Assembly (NCBI GenBank): GCA_037833965.1
Contig: AP031351.1
Coordinates: 6,336,501 to 6,400,500 of the forward strand
From: Marchantia polymorpha subsp. ruderalis
Taxonomy: Eukaryota > Streptophyta > Marchantiopsida > Marchantiales > Marchantiaceae
Length of the DNA: 64,000 nucleotides
Direction: 5' to 3'
Each line of letters opens with the position of its first letter. Positions within the stretch are counted from its first letter, which is position 1. Below the pieces are notes generated by a model. That model did no database searches. It was not told where the DNA came from and worked only from the letters and a program-made list of their open reading frames with translations. Positions 36,152 through 48,323 of this stretch are shown piece after piece. Both the position numbers and the translations under genes were made by a program.

Positions 36152-38474
36152 GATATCTATCTCTTTCTCTGTCTTCCACTTCAAAAATCGTTTGGAAAGA
36201 ATCAGTCAGCAAAGGAGTAGAACGCACCTTGTCAGCAGCTTGGCAGTTTCATTTTTCCTCTTCTGATATCATATTAGCGTTGATGAAGGCTGCAAAATGT
36301 CCATTTTTGTAGATAGTCTCACACGTGAGTTGCCAAAAAACCTCTAGATGTTGCCCTCTTGCTTTACTGCATCGTCTCCGACGAAAAGTTGTCCACTTCT
36401 TCAGCATCTAAGGAGTTGAAACGCATCCGAATCAATGAAGTATTAGTAATTTGCTTCACTTCCTTCACCACCAGCTCTTGTGCACTGGTTTCATTTGGCA
36501 CACTCGAGCCGCATGGGAAGGTATCGAAGAGCAGAAAGGTTCAGATTGTTCTTCCTGTCAAATTACCTTCTTATTGAAAATTTTGATTCTGAAAGCCACG
36601 AGTTTAATGAGGCTTGAGAAAATTGATCCACGAAATTCTATGGACCCTCGTTTAAGCTTACGGAAAGTGGACCTCTTTTAAATTGAATGACAGCAGCGCC
36701 TCAAGCTTCTTACTGTCACCACAGGTGCTAAACTGCTGTACATTTGTACGCTTCAATGTGCACTTGCTGACGATCGAGGCACAATAATGCCTCGTGCATT
36801 TTATTACAAGAAGTTCCCGTCAAAGACAATTATTTGCGGTGCCACTCTAATGGTGGTGGAAACTTTCTGCCACTGACATGTCGCACGCTGAGACGTCTGA
36901 TATATATTCCATCAGGTTTTAGAGATGTGCAATTGCCTTGTCCTGTGCAACTACGGAGAGCAACTTCATCAACTCAAGTAGGGTGTGTCGCTGAAAATTC
37001 CAGACTCAATTCACCATATGTGCTCATGGGAATCCACTTTCGTCAGCTGCTGATGAAGGGATAAACAAGTTGAGTCTTGCCGCGTCGCTGTGTGGACCTG
37101 CTAGTGTAGATAATCCGCATGGTCTACTTTTTCGAAATTCCTTCCGAAGCTGAAGTGCTGGGGAAAGTGCAAGAGGAATCTTTTATTAGTGTGCTCCCTG
37201 CCTAGCTGTAACCTCCTCACGAGCGTCAATTCGACCAGCTGTGGGTCATGTCTCATGAATCCAGAAGCCTGTCTGCTCTTTCTCAGCGTAGCAAACAGAA
37301 GAAGTTGTCCGTTCTTGCCGGGCTGATCAATGACATATCGTGAGGACTGGGTTCAAGAATCGTATGAGACAAGAATGCGTCGTCCACTAACCACAGAGAT
37401 TTTGACGCGACACCATCAAAGAAATTTTTGTATCCCGTGCACTCTAGAGTCGCCACGCTTGCATTAGTGACTCTTTCCATTTGGAGAAGTGCGGAAAAAC
37501 TGACTCATCATCTTCAAAATGACATGCATCGCAAGGCAACCTCCACGGCCACACACCCCAGCCTTCAGCCTTCGTGACCATCATCCCGCGATACCAGTGC
37601 TCTCATTAAATCCGAGAACATTTAATTTCATCAAACTGCCAAAGACCAGCTTTCTTCCCTTCTTCATGAGGCAAAACCTGAACCATTGCACGTGTAAGCC
37701 CAGGGTCATGATTGTTGGAACTGCGACCTCCCTCGAGTCTTGAACCGGCAAGATGAGACGCGCAGCAGCGACGCCATCACCAGCACCGGAAACCTCGACA
37801 AATTGCGCGCGAGTGGAGTGTAACACGGAAAGAATTACGGTGCAGTGATTTAAATTTGTGCGTTTGCGTGACGAGGTAAGTGGGAAAAATCAAGCGAGCA
37901 GCCTCGGAATTCGTGTCAGCAGCAGCATAGAGTCGGAGAGAGATGGACGACCGGACGATGACCGGGTCGAGTGAGTCGGGGACGGGCGACTCGATCTGAT
38001 TTGTGCGGACTGCGGGAGGAAGGAAGGAAGGGAGGAGATTGATGGCCATGGTCGACGATAGGCGGGGCCCGGATTCGAACTCGAGCTCGCAGCGAAGGGA
38101 GGGGAAGGCGCAGGTCTGCCGCTGAAGAGGCGGACGGATTTGAACTTGAACTTGAGCTCGAACTCGACGGGAGAGGCTGCAGTGCTCGAGAGATTCCTGC
38201 GCACGTCGCGGGAGAGTAGCGAGCAAGGAAAGGCGAGAAAGTCAAGCAGAAGCGAGGCTTTGGCTGCAGCTGCCGACTCCCTCTCCCGCGGGAAGCGAGA
38301 GAGAGAGAGAGAGGAAGAAAAGGGATGACACGGAATCCATCGATTCCGCGTCTACGAAAAAGGGCTCATTGGCAGCAACCGCAGCAGAGTTGGCATCCCC
38401 GCTCGCCTCGGGGCAGAGCCGCAGAGCGAGGAGGAGGAACAGCAGGAGGAGGAAGTGAGGGAGGCTCGTTGGGC
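36152..38474. other. Intergenic between dioxygenase and NERD gene; NERD promoter and leader
   Basis: The first ~1.6 kb holds the dioxygenase 3' UTR and no recognised gene. From ~37.8 kb the DNA becomes GC-rich and probably contains the promoter and 5' leader of the NERD gene, including a GA microsatellite at about 38295-38312. The frame of the NERD protein is also open upstream to an ATG at 38325, so the leader could encode 50 more residues. Confidence 0.45.
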
Positions 38475-41411
38475 ATGATTGCGCAAGCTGCCGTTGTCGG
38501 AGTTGCAGCCATGTTGATGGTTCGGCTTTTCAGGAGACTGCGTTGCTTTCTGCTTCCTGGTCTCGAGTGCCCGCTCGAGGAGAGCGAAACCGATCGTGCA
38601 GGACGCCTCGCCGAATTGAAGGTTGCTGATGTGTAAGGCCGAGCTCGTGTGTGTGTGTGTGTTTCTCTGTCGCACTGTGCCCTTGGGTGTGCACTTTCTG
38701 GCTCACTGGATGCGTCTGTCGTCATTTTTTATTGGATGTGATTTCGAAATTCTCATTGCAGCTTTGAGTTTCGCATAATCTTCATGGATACAGGAATGTG
38801 CCTTATGATTGTATGACAGTGATTTGCTTGTGTTTCGTTTTCTGTTTTCTCGGTTTTTTTTTTCCGAATTCAGAGCGTGTAGTGCAAGACGGGAATTTCT
38901 TCAGATTTTGGTCCCAGGGGTTAACTTATTGCGGCCTTTTTCAGATTTCAAGGAGTCCCAGGTGTTCAAGTTTATTCGTCACTGCGCATTCCCGACACGG
39001 GGCACAGAGGACGTCGGGAGATAGACCTAGTCCTGGTTTTGAAAAGGTACTGTTCGATAGCGATTTTCACGCTCGTCTGATTTTTCACTTGTCAGAGCTT
39101 GCTGGCTTCCGAGGTTTTCCGTGGGTACTTGGATCGTAGGGTTTCATGACGTCAAGGCACAAATTTTGGAACGTTGCAATTGGAAAATCTGTACAAAGGG
39201 CCACAATGTCTTTTAGGACTCGTTGCTGTTGTTCCGTGTTTGTTGACATCCAATTCCTGGAACATGTTTTCTGCACGGATTCACTCTGAAATGTAGATTA
39301 CATGTAGATTCCTCTAGTTTCGACGTTTTGAAATTTGCTTCACTCTACTACAGGGAGCTATATGTGGTTGAGGTGAAAAATTGGTCGGGAGAAATTAGGC
39401 TACAACCTGATGGTGGCTGGTGTCAGATACGGAAAAATGGATCAGTTCAATCGCACCCCAACATCGTAGGCTCCAACTTTTCATCCCCCGGTGCCTAAAT
39501 TCAGTTCCCTCTTTCTTGCAAGGAGATCTCATCTAGATGCAGCTGTCTTTCGATTTCGATATTATCCTGCCCGTAGCATTTACTTCATTCCCTCAGCTGT
39601 AGGGCTGAAATTCCTAAAGCTTTACCGTTGGTCGTGCTAGAGTTCAATATTGGATGCTTTGTGATGCATGTTGGTTGGTGGATTTGCTTGCTCGACATAA
39701 AGACTGTGCAAAGTCCTATTTGTATATTAGAGCGAACCATGTTTTGTTAAGAGGGTTAGTCTGGTTGCATATATGATTCCATTTCAGGGACCACTTTTAT
39801 CTTGAGGTAGTACCGCTTGTTGAGTAAACATTGTGGTAATTTTAGGTGGAGGAAACGAAGTATAGGGCTTCACTTCTTGAATCGTATATTGCACGAAGGG
39901 GAGTCAAGTTACCTCAAGAGTTTGTTCAACCCAAAGTCATTCTTGTGAATGAAGATTGCAGGTATAACTGAATTTCCAAGTCAACTTTGTAGCATTTGAT
40001 ATATTGATACTCTTCATCTGTCGTTGTCCCGTCGCTTGGACCTCTGCTTTTCATCTATTTTTCATCTAAGACATGGATGTTATGGATTCTTTCCTCTAGG
40101 CCCGAGCAAGCTATCGTAATGCAGCCGGAAGTTCTTCTACCTGACCAATGGCAAAATTTCTTGGAAAGAAACTCAAGCAGAGGATTCATGAGCTGGTTGA
40201 AGAAGTTAGCAAAACCGAGTGCAAAACCGGAGGGTCTCAATGACGCCGCCCACAAGCAACTGCACTTCATTCTTAGCACTGCTCCAACGTGGGATAGGTA
40301 ACAAAATCTTGAAACCAGACGTTTATTCTCTTTCAACCGATACATTGTCTGTCATGGTGCTCACTCTTAATTGGCTCGTAAAGATTGAGCCTCCTCTCTT
40401 ATTTCCTCATTTGAATTGGCTTTTAGATCAAGGGTTTAATATACCATAAGGCTTCTAATGAGCCTTATGGTAAGAGACTCCATACGTCTTTCCAGCTGTG
40501 ATAATTCCTTTGGAAGGCCAGATTGCGTTTTGCTTGGTTGCATGGCTACAATATGAACGTCCTAGCCTTTTGCGTAGAGAAAATGGCGATGCAACTGACA
40601 CGATCCCCTTGAGGAGATGAGGAGATTCTACATTTTGAAAACGATAACCTCTTGACATTGTCGTGCTAGCTGTTGCGTTGGATCAGCAATGCAAGGTTGC
40701 CATTGTTAGTATTTTGCATTTCCAGTAAATTTAGACTGCTTCTGGGGGTGTAGTTTGCTAATAACTTTTCAGATGTTTAGAAGGGGCCAGTGTTTTTCAT
40801 TACCAGCGAATCCCATTTAGACTCGTCGTTCTTGCAGGCTTGTTTTAGTTGGAGGTTCAACATTGGTAGGAGACTTTCAGCGATTTAAAGGAACTCAAGA
40901 GGATTTGGATGCGCTGAGACGAATGAAACGATCAAACATTAGCCAAATGTCCGTCAGTCACCAGAGGCGGTGGCTTCCCCAGATTATAGGTAAATTCTCC
41001 ATCTGCAATGTGCTCCACCAGTATTTACATACTATTGACATGCGACAGGGTATAGTCGACTATCAGAGGAAGGAATGATACATATGCTATCACTTTCTCG
41101 TCCGGTAATTAATGGATGTGGGTGTAGGATTCCTGTATTGTGAGTTTGCAAGAACACTAAGGTCTTACATAACATCGTTTGTCCTTTTCACAGGAGCTAT
41201 TATTGGTGCCAAACCTTTCGTCAAATTGGTAATGAGTTCTAGGGATTATCGTGAAGGGAATCCAGGGTGGTCTGAACGTAAACAACAGGAAGTAATGAAT
41301 GAAGAGATTGAAGTTAGGTCTGGGCTGGAGGTAATCTTTAGAGTTGTAGGTCAGTCAAAGCTCCAAAACTTTCCTGTAAATAGTATTTCAGTGATGACTT
41401 TGAGTGCCTAG
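38475..41411 (+). CDS. NERD (nuclease-related domain) protein with N-terminal membrane segment
   Basis: Seven exons, 38475-38632, 38945-39046, 39354-39465, 39846-39961, 40100-40297, 40838-40989 and 41194-41411, close in frame to 351 aa. The start at 38475 begins directly with a hydrophobic stretch (MIAQAAVVGVAAMLMVRLF), a likely membrane anchor. An in-frame ATG at 38325 would add 50 Arg/Gly-rich residues and is the alternative. The NERD core follows: a Glu near ETDRAGRLAEL, then GRREIDLVLVLKRELYVVEVKNWSGEI. Here the Asp of EIDLVLV and the E-x-K of VEVKNWSG are the nuclease-superfamily signature. NERD relates to restriction-endonuclease-like folds, but the biochemical role of plant family members is not established. 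The C-terminal half (IGAKPFVKLVMSSRDYREG) is conserved in plant relatives as far as I recall. The gene converges on DNAAF4. Confidence 0.85.
38647..38663. repeat. (GT)n microsatellite in NERD intron 1
   Basis: A short GT dinucleotide run lies 15 bases after the exon 1 donor of the NERD gene. Confidence 0.8.
40442..40472. repeat. Short inverted repeat (12-bp perfect arms) in NERD intron 5
   Basis: The arms taccataaggct (40442-40453) and agccttatggta (40461-40472) are exact complements with a 7-base loop. The hairpin is inside the intron between exons 5 and 6. Confidence 0.9.
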
Positions 41412-41652
41412 GATATGTCAATACACCTGTGAATAGAACCCGCCAAGAACTTTAGTTGAGCATATATAAAGTTGAATGAATTGTTAACGAAAACAATTCT
41501 TGTTGGATTAGATGATGGTATCATTTGAACTGGTTCTCGAAAATAACTGGTTAAAAAATTCATTTTAAAATATTCATGTTTTGAGAATCACATTAGTGAT
41601 GTATGGAAAGATGGGTCGATGATGTTTTGCCACAGTTTCTTACTATAACCTT

Positions 41653-41950
41653 GGAATTTAGTGGGTTCGACAAGATTTCAGAAACCTTGAAATGACCCCC
41701 TCATTTCTTCCACACCTACTAGAGAAGTTGGGGAACGATCAACGCCATCGAATTGCGATGATGTAAGGTCGAGTAAATCATTGTGAATAGATGTTTGGCG
41801 ATAGTTTTATACTTTCATCCTGAAACCTAGTGGGTTTGACAAGATTTGAGAAACTTTGAATTGACATCTTCATTTCTTTCACATCTACCAGAGAAGTTTA
41901 CTAGATTCTCAACACCATCACATCACGATGATGCAAGGTCGAACAAGTCA
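41653..41950. repeat. Diverged ~170-bp tandem duplication between NERD and DNAAF4
   Basis: Copy 1 (about 41653-41780) and copy 2 (about 41822-41950) share gtgggtt-gacaagattt, the segment catttctt-cacatctac-agagaagtt, and gatgatg-aaggtcga, at a 169-170 bp offset. The copies differ at many positions. Copy 2 ends ~24 bp from the DNAAF4 stop codon, so it probably lies in the DNAAF4 3' UTR. Copy 1 lies ~240 bp past the NERD stop. Confidence 0.85.
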
Positions 41951-41973
41951 CTTCGTAATAAACCCAATAGAGT

Positions 41974-44900
41974 TCATGTCACTCCAATGGAAGCAGTACC
42001 TTTTTCCAGTTGGCGTCCGATAAGAAATATCACATTTTCAAGTTCTTTGTGTGTTGGATCAAAGCGTAGCGCCTGCATGCAGACGTCAAAATATTAGGAA
42101 TGGTTTCTGACGAACAACATGACAGACGAGACGAGAAACCCGCCAAAATTAGGTCCGCAATAAAGGAACTTAGGATTAACCTCACCACATTCAAAAGTTC
42201 TTACTGTTGTGTCCACACCTTTTCGGCCTGCGGTTGTCAACTCACCTCCGTGAAAATGTTGAGAGACTGGGGAAGTTTTCCTTGTCCATACTTAGCCCTG
42301 CCCTGTATCATTAGAACTTGTTGCTTTACTCTTGCCTCCCAGAAACCAGAGTCTTCAGCAGCTTCCTGTGCTTTCAAGCAGGTTGCAAGAGAGAGATTTG
42401 AAAACTGGACCCTTAAGTCGGAACTTAGTGGACCTTCTTCATCTCCTTTTGAAAGCTGGAAATCTAATCGTGGAGCCATGGCCACAACATCTAAGGGCGT
42501 CACATCTCTCAGAAGATATAGGGCCTTCATGCAGTCCCTTTCAGAGTCCTCATAATCTTCCAACTGCAGCCAGCAAGCTGCCCGGTTTGCGAGGGATCTA
42601 TGGCGCCCATGTCAAGGAACGCACCGAATTGCCACAGTCCACCGACGTCGAGGTTTAAACACACTACATGTACATGGTATAGGGTTGGATACAGTAATAA
42701 TGAAGGGTTAACTTCCAATGCACTCGTGTACGCATTTATTGCACTCCTGTAGTCTCCAGATCTGCAGGACGCCCACTCCACGAATCGTACCATGAAATTG
42801 TTCATTTACAGTTGTCTTTGCATGAACTAGCAATTGCAGGTGATATGATCATGCGATTTGTATATCGCATGATCACGGCTTCGTTTATATCGCCAGTCAT
42901 TGCTACATGAAGTTCACCTCTGTGCCGGTACAGGGCATCTTTTCGCAAGCCGGAACAGAATTGCTCGTTTCACGAGTTTTGCCTCCGACAAACTCGAATG
43001 TTGTGGACCCAAAGTCAGCAGACGAGTACGACGGTACGACCAAACCAGAGAGACACAAATAGGCATTAAGCTGAGTAATGAGGAAATGCATAGTTTACCT
43101 GTAAAACTTATCTGCCTTATCTTGAAGAAAGAGTGGCTCTCTGAAACAAGAAAACAGTTGTTAGGAAAGAACCGATTGAATACTAGACGCTGCAGCGATC
43201 GATCTTCGTCATGTATAGTTATGAGTTGAGAACATATTTCTTGTGTTCCTTCACGGACTTAACGAGGGTTTGCACGACTGACTCCATCTGTAGCTTTGAT
43301 GCAGTGCGATAAGTAGTTTCACCGTGTGACCCGCACCTCTCTCTGGTTATAACTCGTAGATGAATTACGACAGTGTTATAAGAACTGCTCAAATTCAGCC
43401 TTACCGTTCTACAGGATTTGAAGCATCTTTGTTTGCGTTCTGCTGTTTCTTCAATTCGACTCTGTCTGCAGCATGGCGTAAGAGAGACTTTCAACAAATG
43501 ATGGATTGAGTGCAAATTGACCTCAAGCATTGAGTACCTAGAATGTTGTTTCTGCAAGTACCCTGACGTGCAGTCCGGTTGTTACTCGTGGATTGAAAAG
43601 GGAAATGGAGTATGCCCTGATGGTTTACCTCTACTTTCGCGAGCTGGCAGGTGGACTGGCCTATTTGGTTTCGAACTAAAAGTAACAGAAAGACTGGAGC
43701 ATCTTCTGGGGGCTGGTAGCAAATACGCGGTTGGTGGAAAACGGAAATCGTCTCCAGGCTTTTCGAAGTATTCTATCGGTTCGATGCTATCGCTACTCCT
43801 TTCACGCTGGTGACATTCCCTGACAACATGAAGATCCGCTCGTGTCTTATTTTCAGAGGTCGTCGTCACAACCATGTCTTCATTCTCAGATTCAGGGCAC
43901 TTGGAGTCTGAGAATTTCTGCATATCGGCTTTTGGTATCGGGTGCTGCCTTGCAGTAGATGATGCCATCCAGCTTTTCAGACGCTCCTGACGTGTGCACG
44001 AACACTCGTAGCAATCAGACTTGTTGCCTGGGTTGGTTTTTTGTTTTAGTATTTCAGTTCATTTCTAGAAGCTATGGTAAAGTGTTGACTGCATGTACCT
44101 GCTCAATTCTTAACTCCTGTTGCTTCTTTAGCTCGATAGCTTTCCTCTTGGCCTTCAACAACAAAAATTTAAATGACGAAAGAAATATCCGTCAGCATTG
44201 TCAAGCTTACATAACAACATTCACTAGCACATGTCACCATGCCTCCCGACCTCGTCTCTCGAACATAACGAATGTAAGCGAGTATTAGCCACGTGTATTA
44301 GACAAATATATTACTCCTGACGAGTTTGTTGACTGAATCTACATGCACTTACATCCTCCAGTTTCGTCTGCTCCCCCACCGCTAGCCGCCCTATGTTCGA
44401 AAGCTTCACCGGAATATCTTCTCGATCCTGCATGCATCGACTCACGACACACAAAATGTTCGTCGGTGGTGGTGGTGGTGGATATTATCTCAAATAACAC
44501 TGTGACAAGCAGACTGCAACGAACTTCGATTGCAGTTCCAAACAATCATGAGAACAAACGACGTAGAGCTAGCCCGATCACCTTATGTGCTTGCTCTCTA
44601 ATGTCTGCCAGAGAGCGCTGACGGCGATTCAGAATCTTTTGTCTGTCTCCCGGCATGGTTAATCTTCCCCACAAACCTTGTTCTTTCTGTCAAACAGAAG
44701 TGTGAACGAGAAGTGCAACATCTTTCAGATTGGTTCGTCGACCGAGAGTTCTCGTTGAGATGAGATGAGATGGACGAAATTCGAGTTTAGTGATGGAGAC
44801 GTACTTTGACGAAGAAAAATTTAACAGAATCTTGTCCAACGGTGGCAGAACTTTTGCGACCATCAATGTCACCGTACAAATCGGCTTCAAAGAAGTAAGG

Positions 44901-45188
44901 AGCACAATTCACTTTGGCATAGCAGTCCGTCACTGCATCCGAGTGACATCACGAGCGAGTTTGATGTTCAGAAAGATTCGGCGCACAGGTGAGGTTATGA
45001 AACAGGGGTTGGGAATAGATTTGCCGCAAAGTTGCTGAAAAGGGAGGACAAAATTCACGAGAATCGACAGCTTTCGGTTTCAATGTACTCATGATGTTCG
45101 CTGATGACGCTGTCACGGCGCGAATTTTGACGTCGACCGAAACCCACGTTTCGCCCTCGTGCCACTCATGCGCTGGAGTGATTGGCAT
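41974..45188 (-). CDS. DNAAF4: Dynein axonemal assembly factor 4 homologue (DYX1C1), CS + TPR protein
   Basis: DNAAF4 works in the cytoplasm with HSP90/HSP70 to pre-assemble dynein arms of motile cilia. In plants it is expected only where sperm swim. Eleven exons were traced: 45188-45089, 44932-44805, 44686-44582, 44427-44353, 44152-44099, 43986-43629, 43465-43405, 43140-43099, 42761-42693, 42597-42246, 42072-41974. They give 480 aa (human 420). The CS/p23 domain (1-~76) includes PITPAHEWHEGETWVSV and KVNCAPYFFEADLYGDIDG. A basic/acidic helical linker follows (KRKAIELKKQQELRIEQ, ERLKSWMASS). The TPR region (~294-480) includes LFLQDKADKFYRSGDYRSAI, SLANRAACWLQLEDYEDSER and ALRFDPTHKELENVIF. 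The TPR loop between ~360 and 440 is longer than in animals. Several donors are weak (GTACAT, GTATCC), but phase leaves little choice. The 3' end converges on the NERD gene. Confidence 0.9.
42846..42875. repeat. Short inverted repeat (12-bp perfect arms) in DNAAF4 intron 8
   Basis: The arms tgatcatgcgat (42846-42857) and atcgcatgatca (42864-42875) are exact complements around a 6-base loop, between exons 8 and 9. Confidence 0.9.
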
Positions 45189-46854
45189 TTCTCCGGACTC
45201 GATCTCTGGATCGATCGATAGATCTTGACAAACTTCGGTGGCTTTCAAGTTCACCCTGAACACGTTAGCTCAGCCCCTGATTGTCGCAAAACTTCCACGA
45301 TTACCGCAACCTAAAGAGAACAATCGACTCCATATCCTACGACACTTCTGCTTGCAAAATCCTCAAATTGTTCACGTTCTGTTTTGAGCACTTCCATGCT
45401 CGAAGATCATCGTGAGGTTTAGGGTCTAGGGCTGCCGCGCTGCCTAACGTCTCGTTCTGAGGTTCGACCGCGCGAGGTGGTAACCATAGCACACTCCGTC
45501 TGATCAAAATCTCGAACCAGTACTGGCAATCGCGAAGTTGGCTCTGTTTGTTTGCAGACCGGACGCTCGTGAGTCATGAATCAGAATCCTGACCTCCTTT
45601 TCCACATTCCGTTTCTTCCTGGACCGAGCATGTTACGTAGCAAATAGCCATGGAGGAAAGGTGGCACAAGCCATGTTACACTACAGTAGTGCGTTAACAT
45701 GTGCGAAGTATGTATTCGGTACCGGGACTCTGCCTGCGAGGTGAAACGCCTTGCACAATTAGGCTTGACTCGTTACCAAAAAGAACTAGTGTATTCTGTG
45801 TGTATGTTTCGTGGCGTAACAATTATTTAACATGTACTATCTACCATATGAAATTATATCAGAATAGATTTTTATTCTTTTTTATTTTTATCATGCCAAT
45901 TGATATTCAGATAGAAAATTTATTCCCAATACTTGTCAATTTATAGATATAACAAATGATCTAACTCAACGTGTATTAGTTATTATCGAATGTGATTGTA
46001 TGTAACTCAGATATAGTTATTCTTTGTACATCTTACAGTTACTTAGGGTCTACATGAGTTTGCAAAAACTATTTACCAACACTACACGTCATACAATTTG
46101 CAAGATTGCGATAACAACAAAATATAAAAATAAAAGGTTTTTCTATTAGTATTAGTGTTTCTATTAATATTAAAGTAATATAGAGCTAAGAATGTGACTC
46201 TTACATTTTCTCATTATATATTAATAAGATAATGTAAGATTATAATTATCTTCCGTTCATAAGTAACTGCGCATTTCTCACACGCAAATCTGGAGTGCAA
46301 GCTTTTTGGATGGTGTCTCTGTACACTTGGCGTGAAGTCTATCAAATAGCTACTTATAAGTAGTTTGACAAAATGTTCATCACCGACCTCTGTACATTAG
46401 GCATTTTAAAAAGATATAATATCATTAATTTCAAATATTTTGAGTGTCTAATCTTCAAATTATATCTCGAGTATTTTCAAAAAGGAAAATTTCCAAATGG
46501 TTGAACAACAAAACTATCGAACGTACTAATAAGTTTCGTCTATTTCCAAATACAATGCTCGTCGAGAGTGAATTCTCAATATTCAAATTAAAAAAAAACA
46601 CTTTGAACATAACATTGATTGACTTTTCTCTAGAAATATTTCTCCAATGTAAATAGTATGATATGTTGCGCACCTTGAAGCAATAAAACAGAGACATTAT
46701 GTTTTCTGAGAGAATTACTGCTTAAGATACATGCAAGAATCATTCTCATTTTCATGATTGTACGTAACCTCGTTGATATGTTGTCTATTAAGTTAGCTCA
46801 TAGAGACTGAGAAAATAAAATTCATTCAGATAATGATGATTGAACACGAGCAAG

Positions 46855-46884
46855 ATCCATATCAGAAACTCTTCTGATATGGAT
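46855..46884. repeat. Short inverted repeat (13-bp perfect arms)
   Basis: The arms atccatatcagaa (46855-46867) and ttctgatatggat (46872-46884) are exact complements with a 4-base loop, in the AT-rich desert. Confidence 0.9.
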
Positions 46885-48149
46885 TGAGCTGAGGTTCCAA
46901 ACTTGGAATTTGGGCAAATAGGAGAAAAATAGATACATTCGCCTAAAGCTATCAGGAACAAGGAGTTGAGAGAAATTTATTTAGATCAAAAAAAATTTAT
47001 GTCTTATATTTGGGAGAAATTTTGGTTGAATCTGATAGAATAAATTTAGTTTAAGATTCTTTTCTGTAATATTTGTTGAAATTGAATTATTACTCTGTAA
47101 ATCAGAATTAAAATCTATGTAATATCAATCTTGGATCTCTTTTTAAAATCCTAATCGTACCTCATTTCATTACGGATATGTGCCTAGTATGCTTAGATTA
47201 GGCACAAATAGGGGTATGCCTAATCTACAGAGAGGCTTGTTCATCACTCTTGCAAATCAATTCTAATTCGCGATGATCTATTTGAAACAGAATGCTACTG
47301 GTTGTTCTAGCCTTCTGGTGTCAATACGATGCTTCCGACTTGAATATGTAAATTTAAGTCAAAATTCAAATGTGGGCAAAAAGAGTAAATTAATGCTCCA
47401 GGAGCTGGATGGAGCTGATTCTGAATAGAAGTGTAGAAAAGAGCTGTATTTATTATCTGAATATAATTAGAGTTGCACGCAATCACAGCAAGCTGAATAT
47501 ATATGGGGAGATAATTATGCATTTTCATTAGAATATTCATTATGGAAATAGTTTTGCCAATAGCCAATTTAAAGATTGAGCAACTCCGCTAAATCCTACT
47601 GTTGTTGTTGTTTTTTTTGGTTTTGTTGAGAGTAAGAAGATCTTTCATGCTCACGAGCAAACATGCATTCATTTCACACAACAAGACAATCGACATGCAA
47701 AAATATCGACGTGGCTCCTCATTACGACCTATGTCCACAGGAACACAGCGGTTAAAAGTCTTCAGCTTCACTTTATTCACTAAATATCTTGAAAAAAGTC
47801 TTGAGAGTTTCGATATATAACACTCCTGTATAATGCCAAACTAATTAGCTTAATAACTCAATTTTAAACTAATCACAGTTATGATTCTTCGGTTAGTTTT
47901 CAAGGGCCTTGTTGGCCATGTCACCTTTAGTTCTACCGTCCATTCCAGGGGCTACATTTTCTTTAAGCTTTTTGTAGCCAGCTCTGAAGTTAGATTTGAA
48001 TGCATTCCTGATAAACATATTGTTGATGCTCAGTAGTAACAAATGCTGATTTTTTCTTGTTTTTTTTTTTCAAATTTTTATTTGCCCATTGATGATATTT
48101 CAAGATAAGAAGATTGGTTTACAGAAATAGTTTATGTTAAATTTTTCGA

Positions 48150-48323
48150 CATCCTGTAAAATATATTTCTTTAAAATAATTTTAATTTTTATGATTTTGT
48201 CATGAACTTTCCAAGAAATATAATGGGAAATTTTTTCTATCATCCTTCAAAATATATCTTTAAAAAATTGTTTTAGTCATTATGATTTTGTCATGAACTT
48301 TTCAAGAACTATGATCGGAATTG
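48150..48323. repeat. 91-bp tandem repeat, two diverged copies
   Basis: Copies start at about 48150 and 48241 with catcct-aaaatatat. Each contains atgattttgtcatgaactt (48191 and 48282), followed by a ccaagaa/tcaagaa segment. The offset is 91 bp and the copies have point differences. Confidence 0.8.

Noticed and set aside
38070-38090. tRNA-like B-box (ggattcgaactcga on the plus strand)
   Set aside because: No matching A-box, acceptor stem or paired T-stem could be found around it.
43535-43565. Possible 28-nt micro-exon in DNAAF4 (YLQKQHSR-like) between exons 6 and 7
   Set aside because: Exon 6 joins exon 7 directly in the right phase and aligns with the animal protein, so the micro-exon is not needed.
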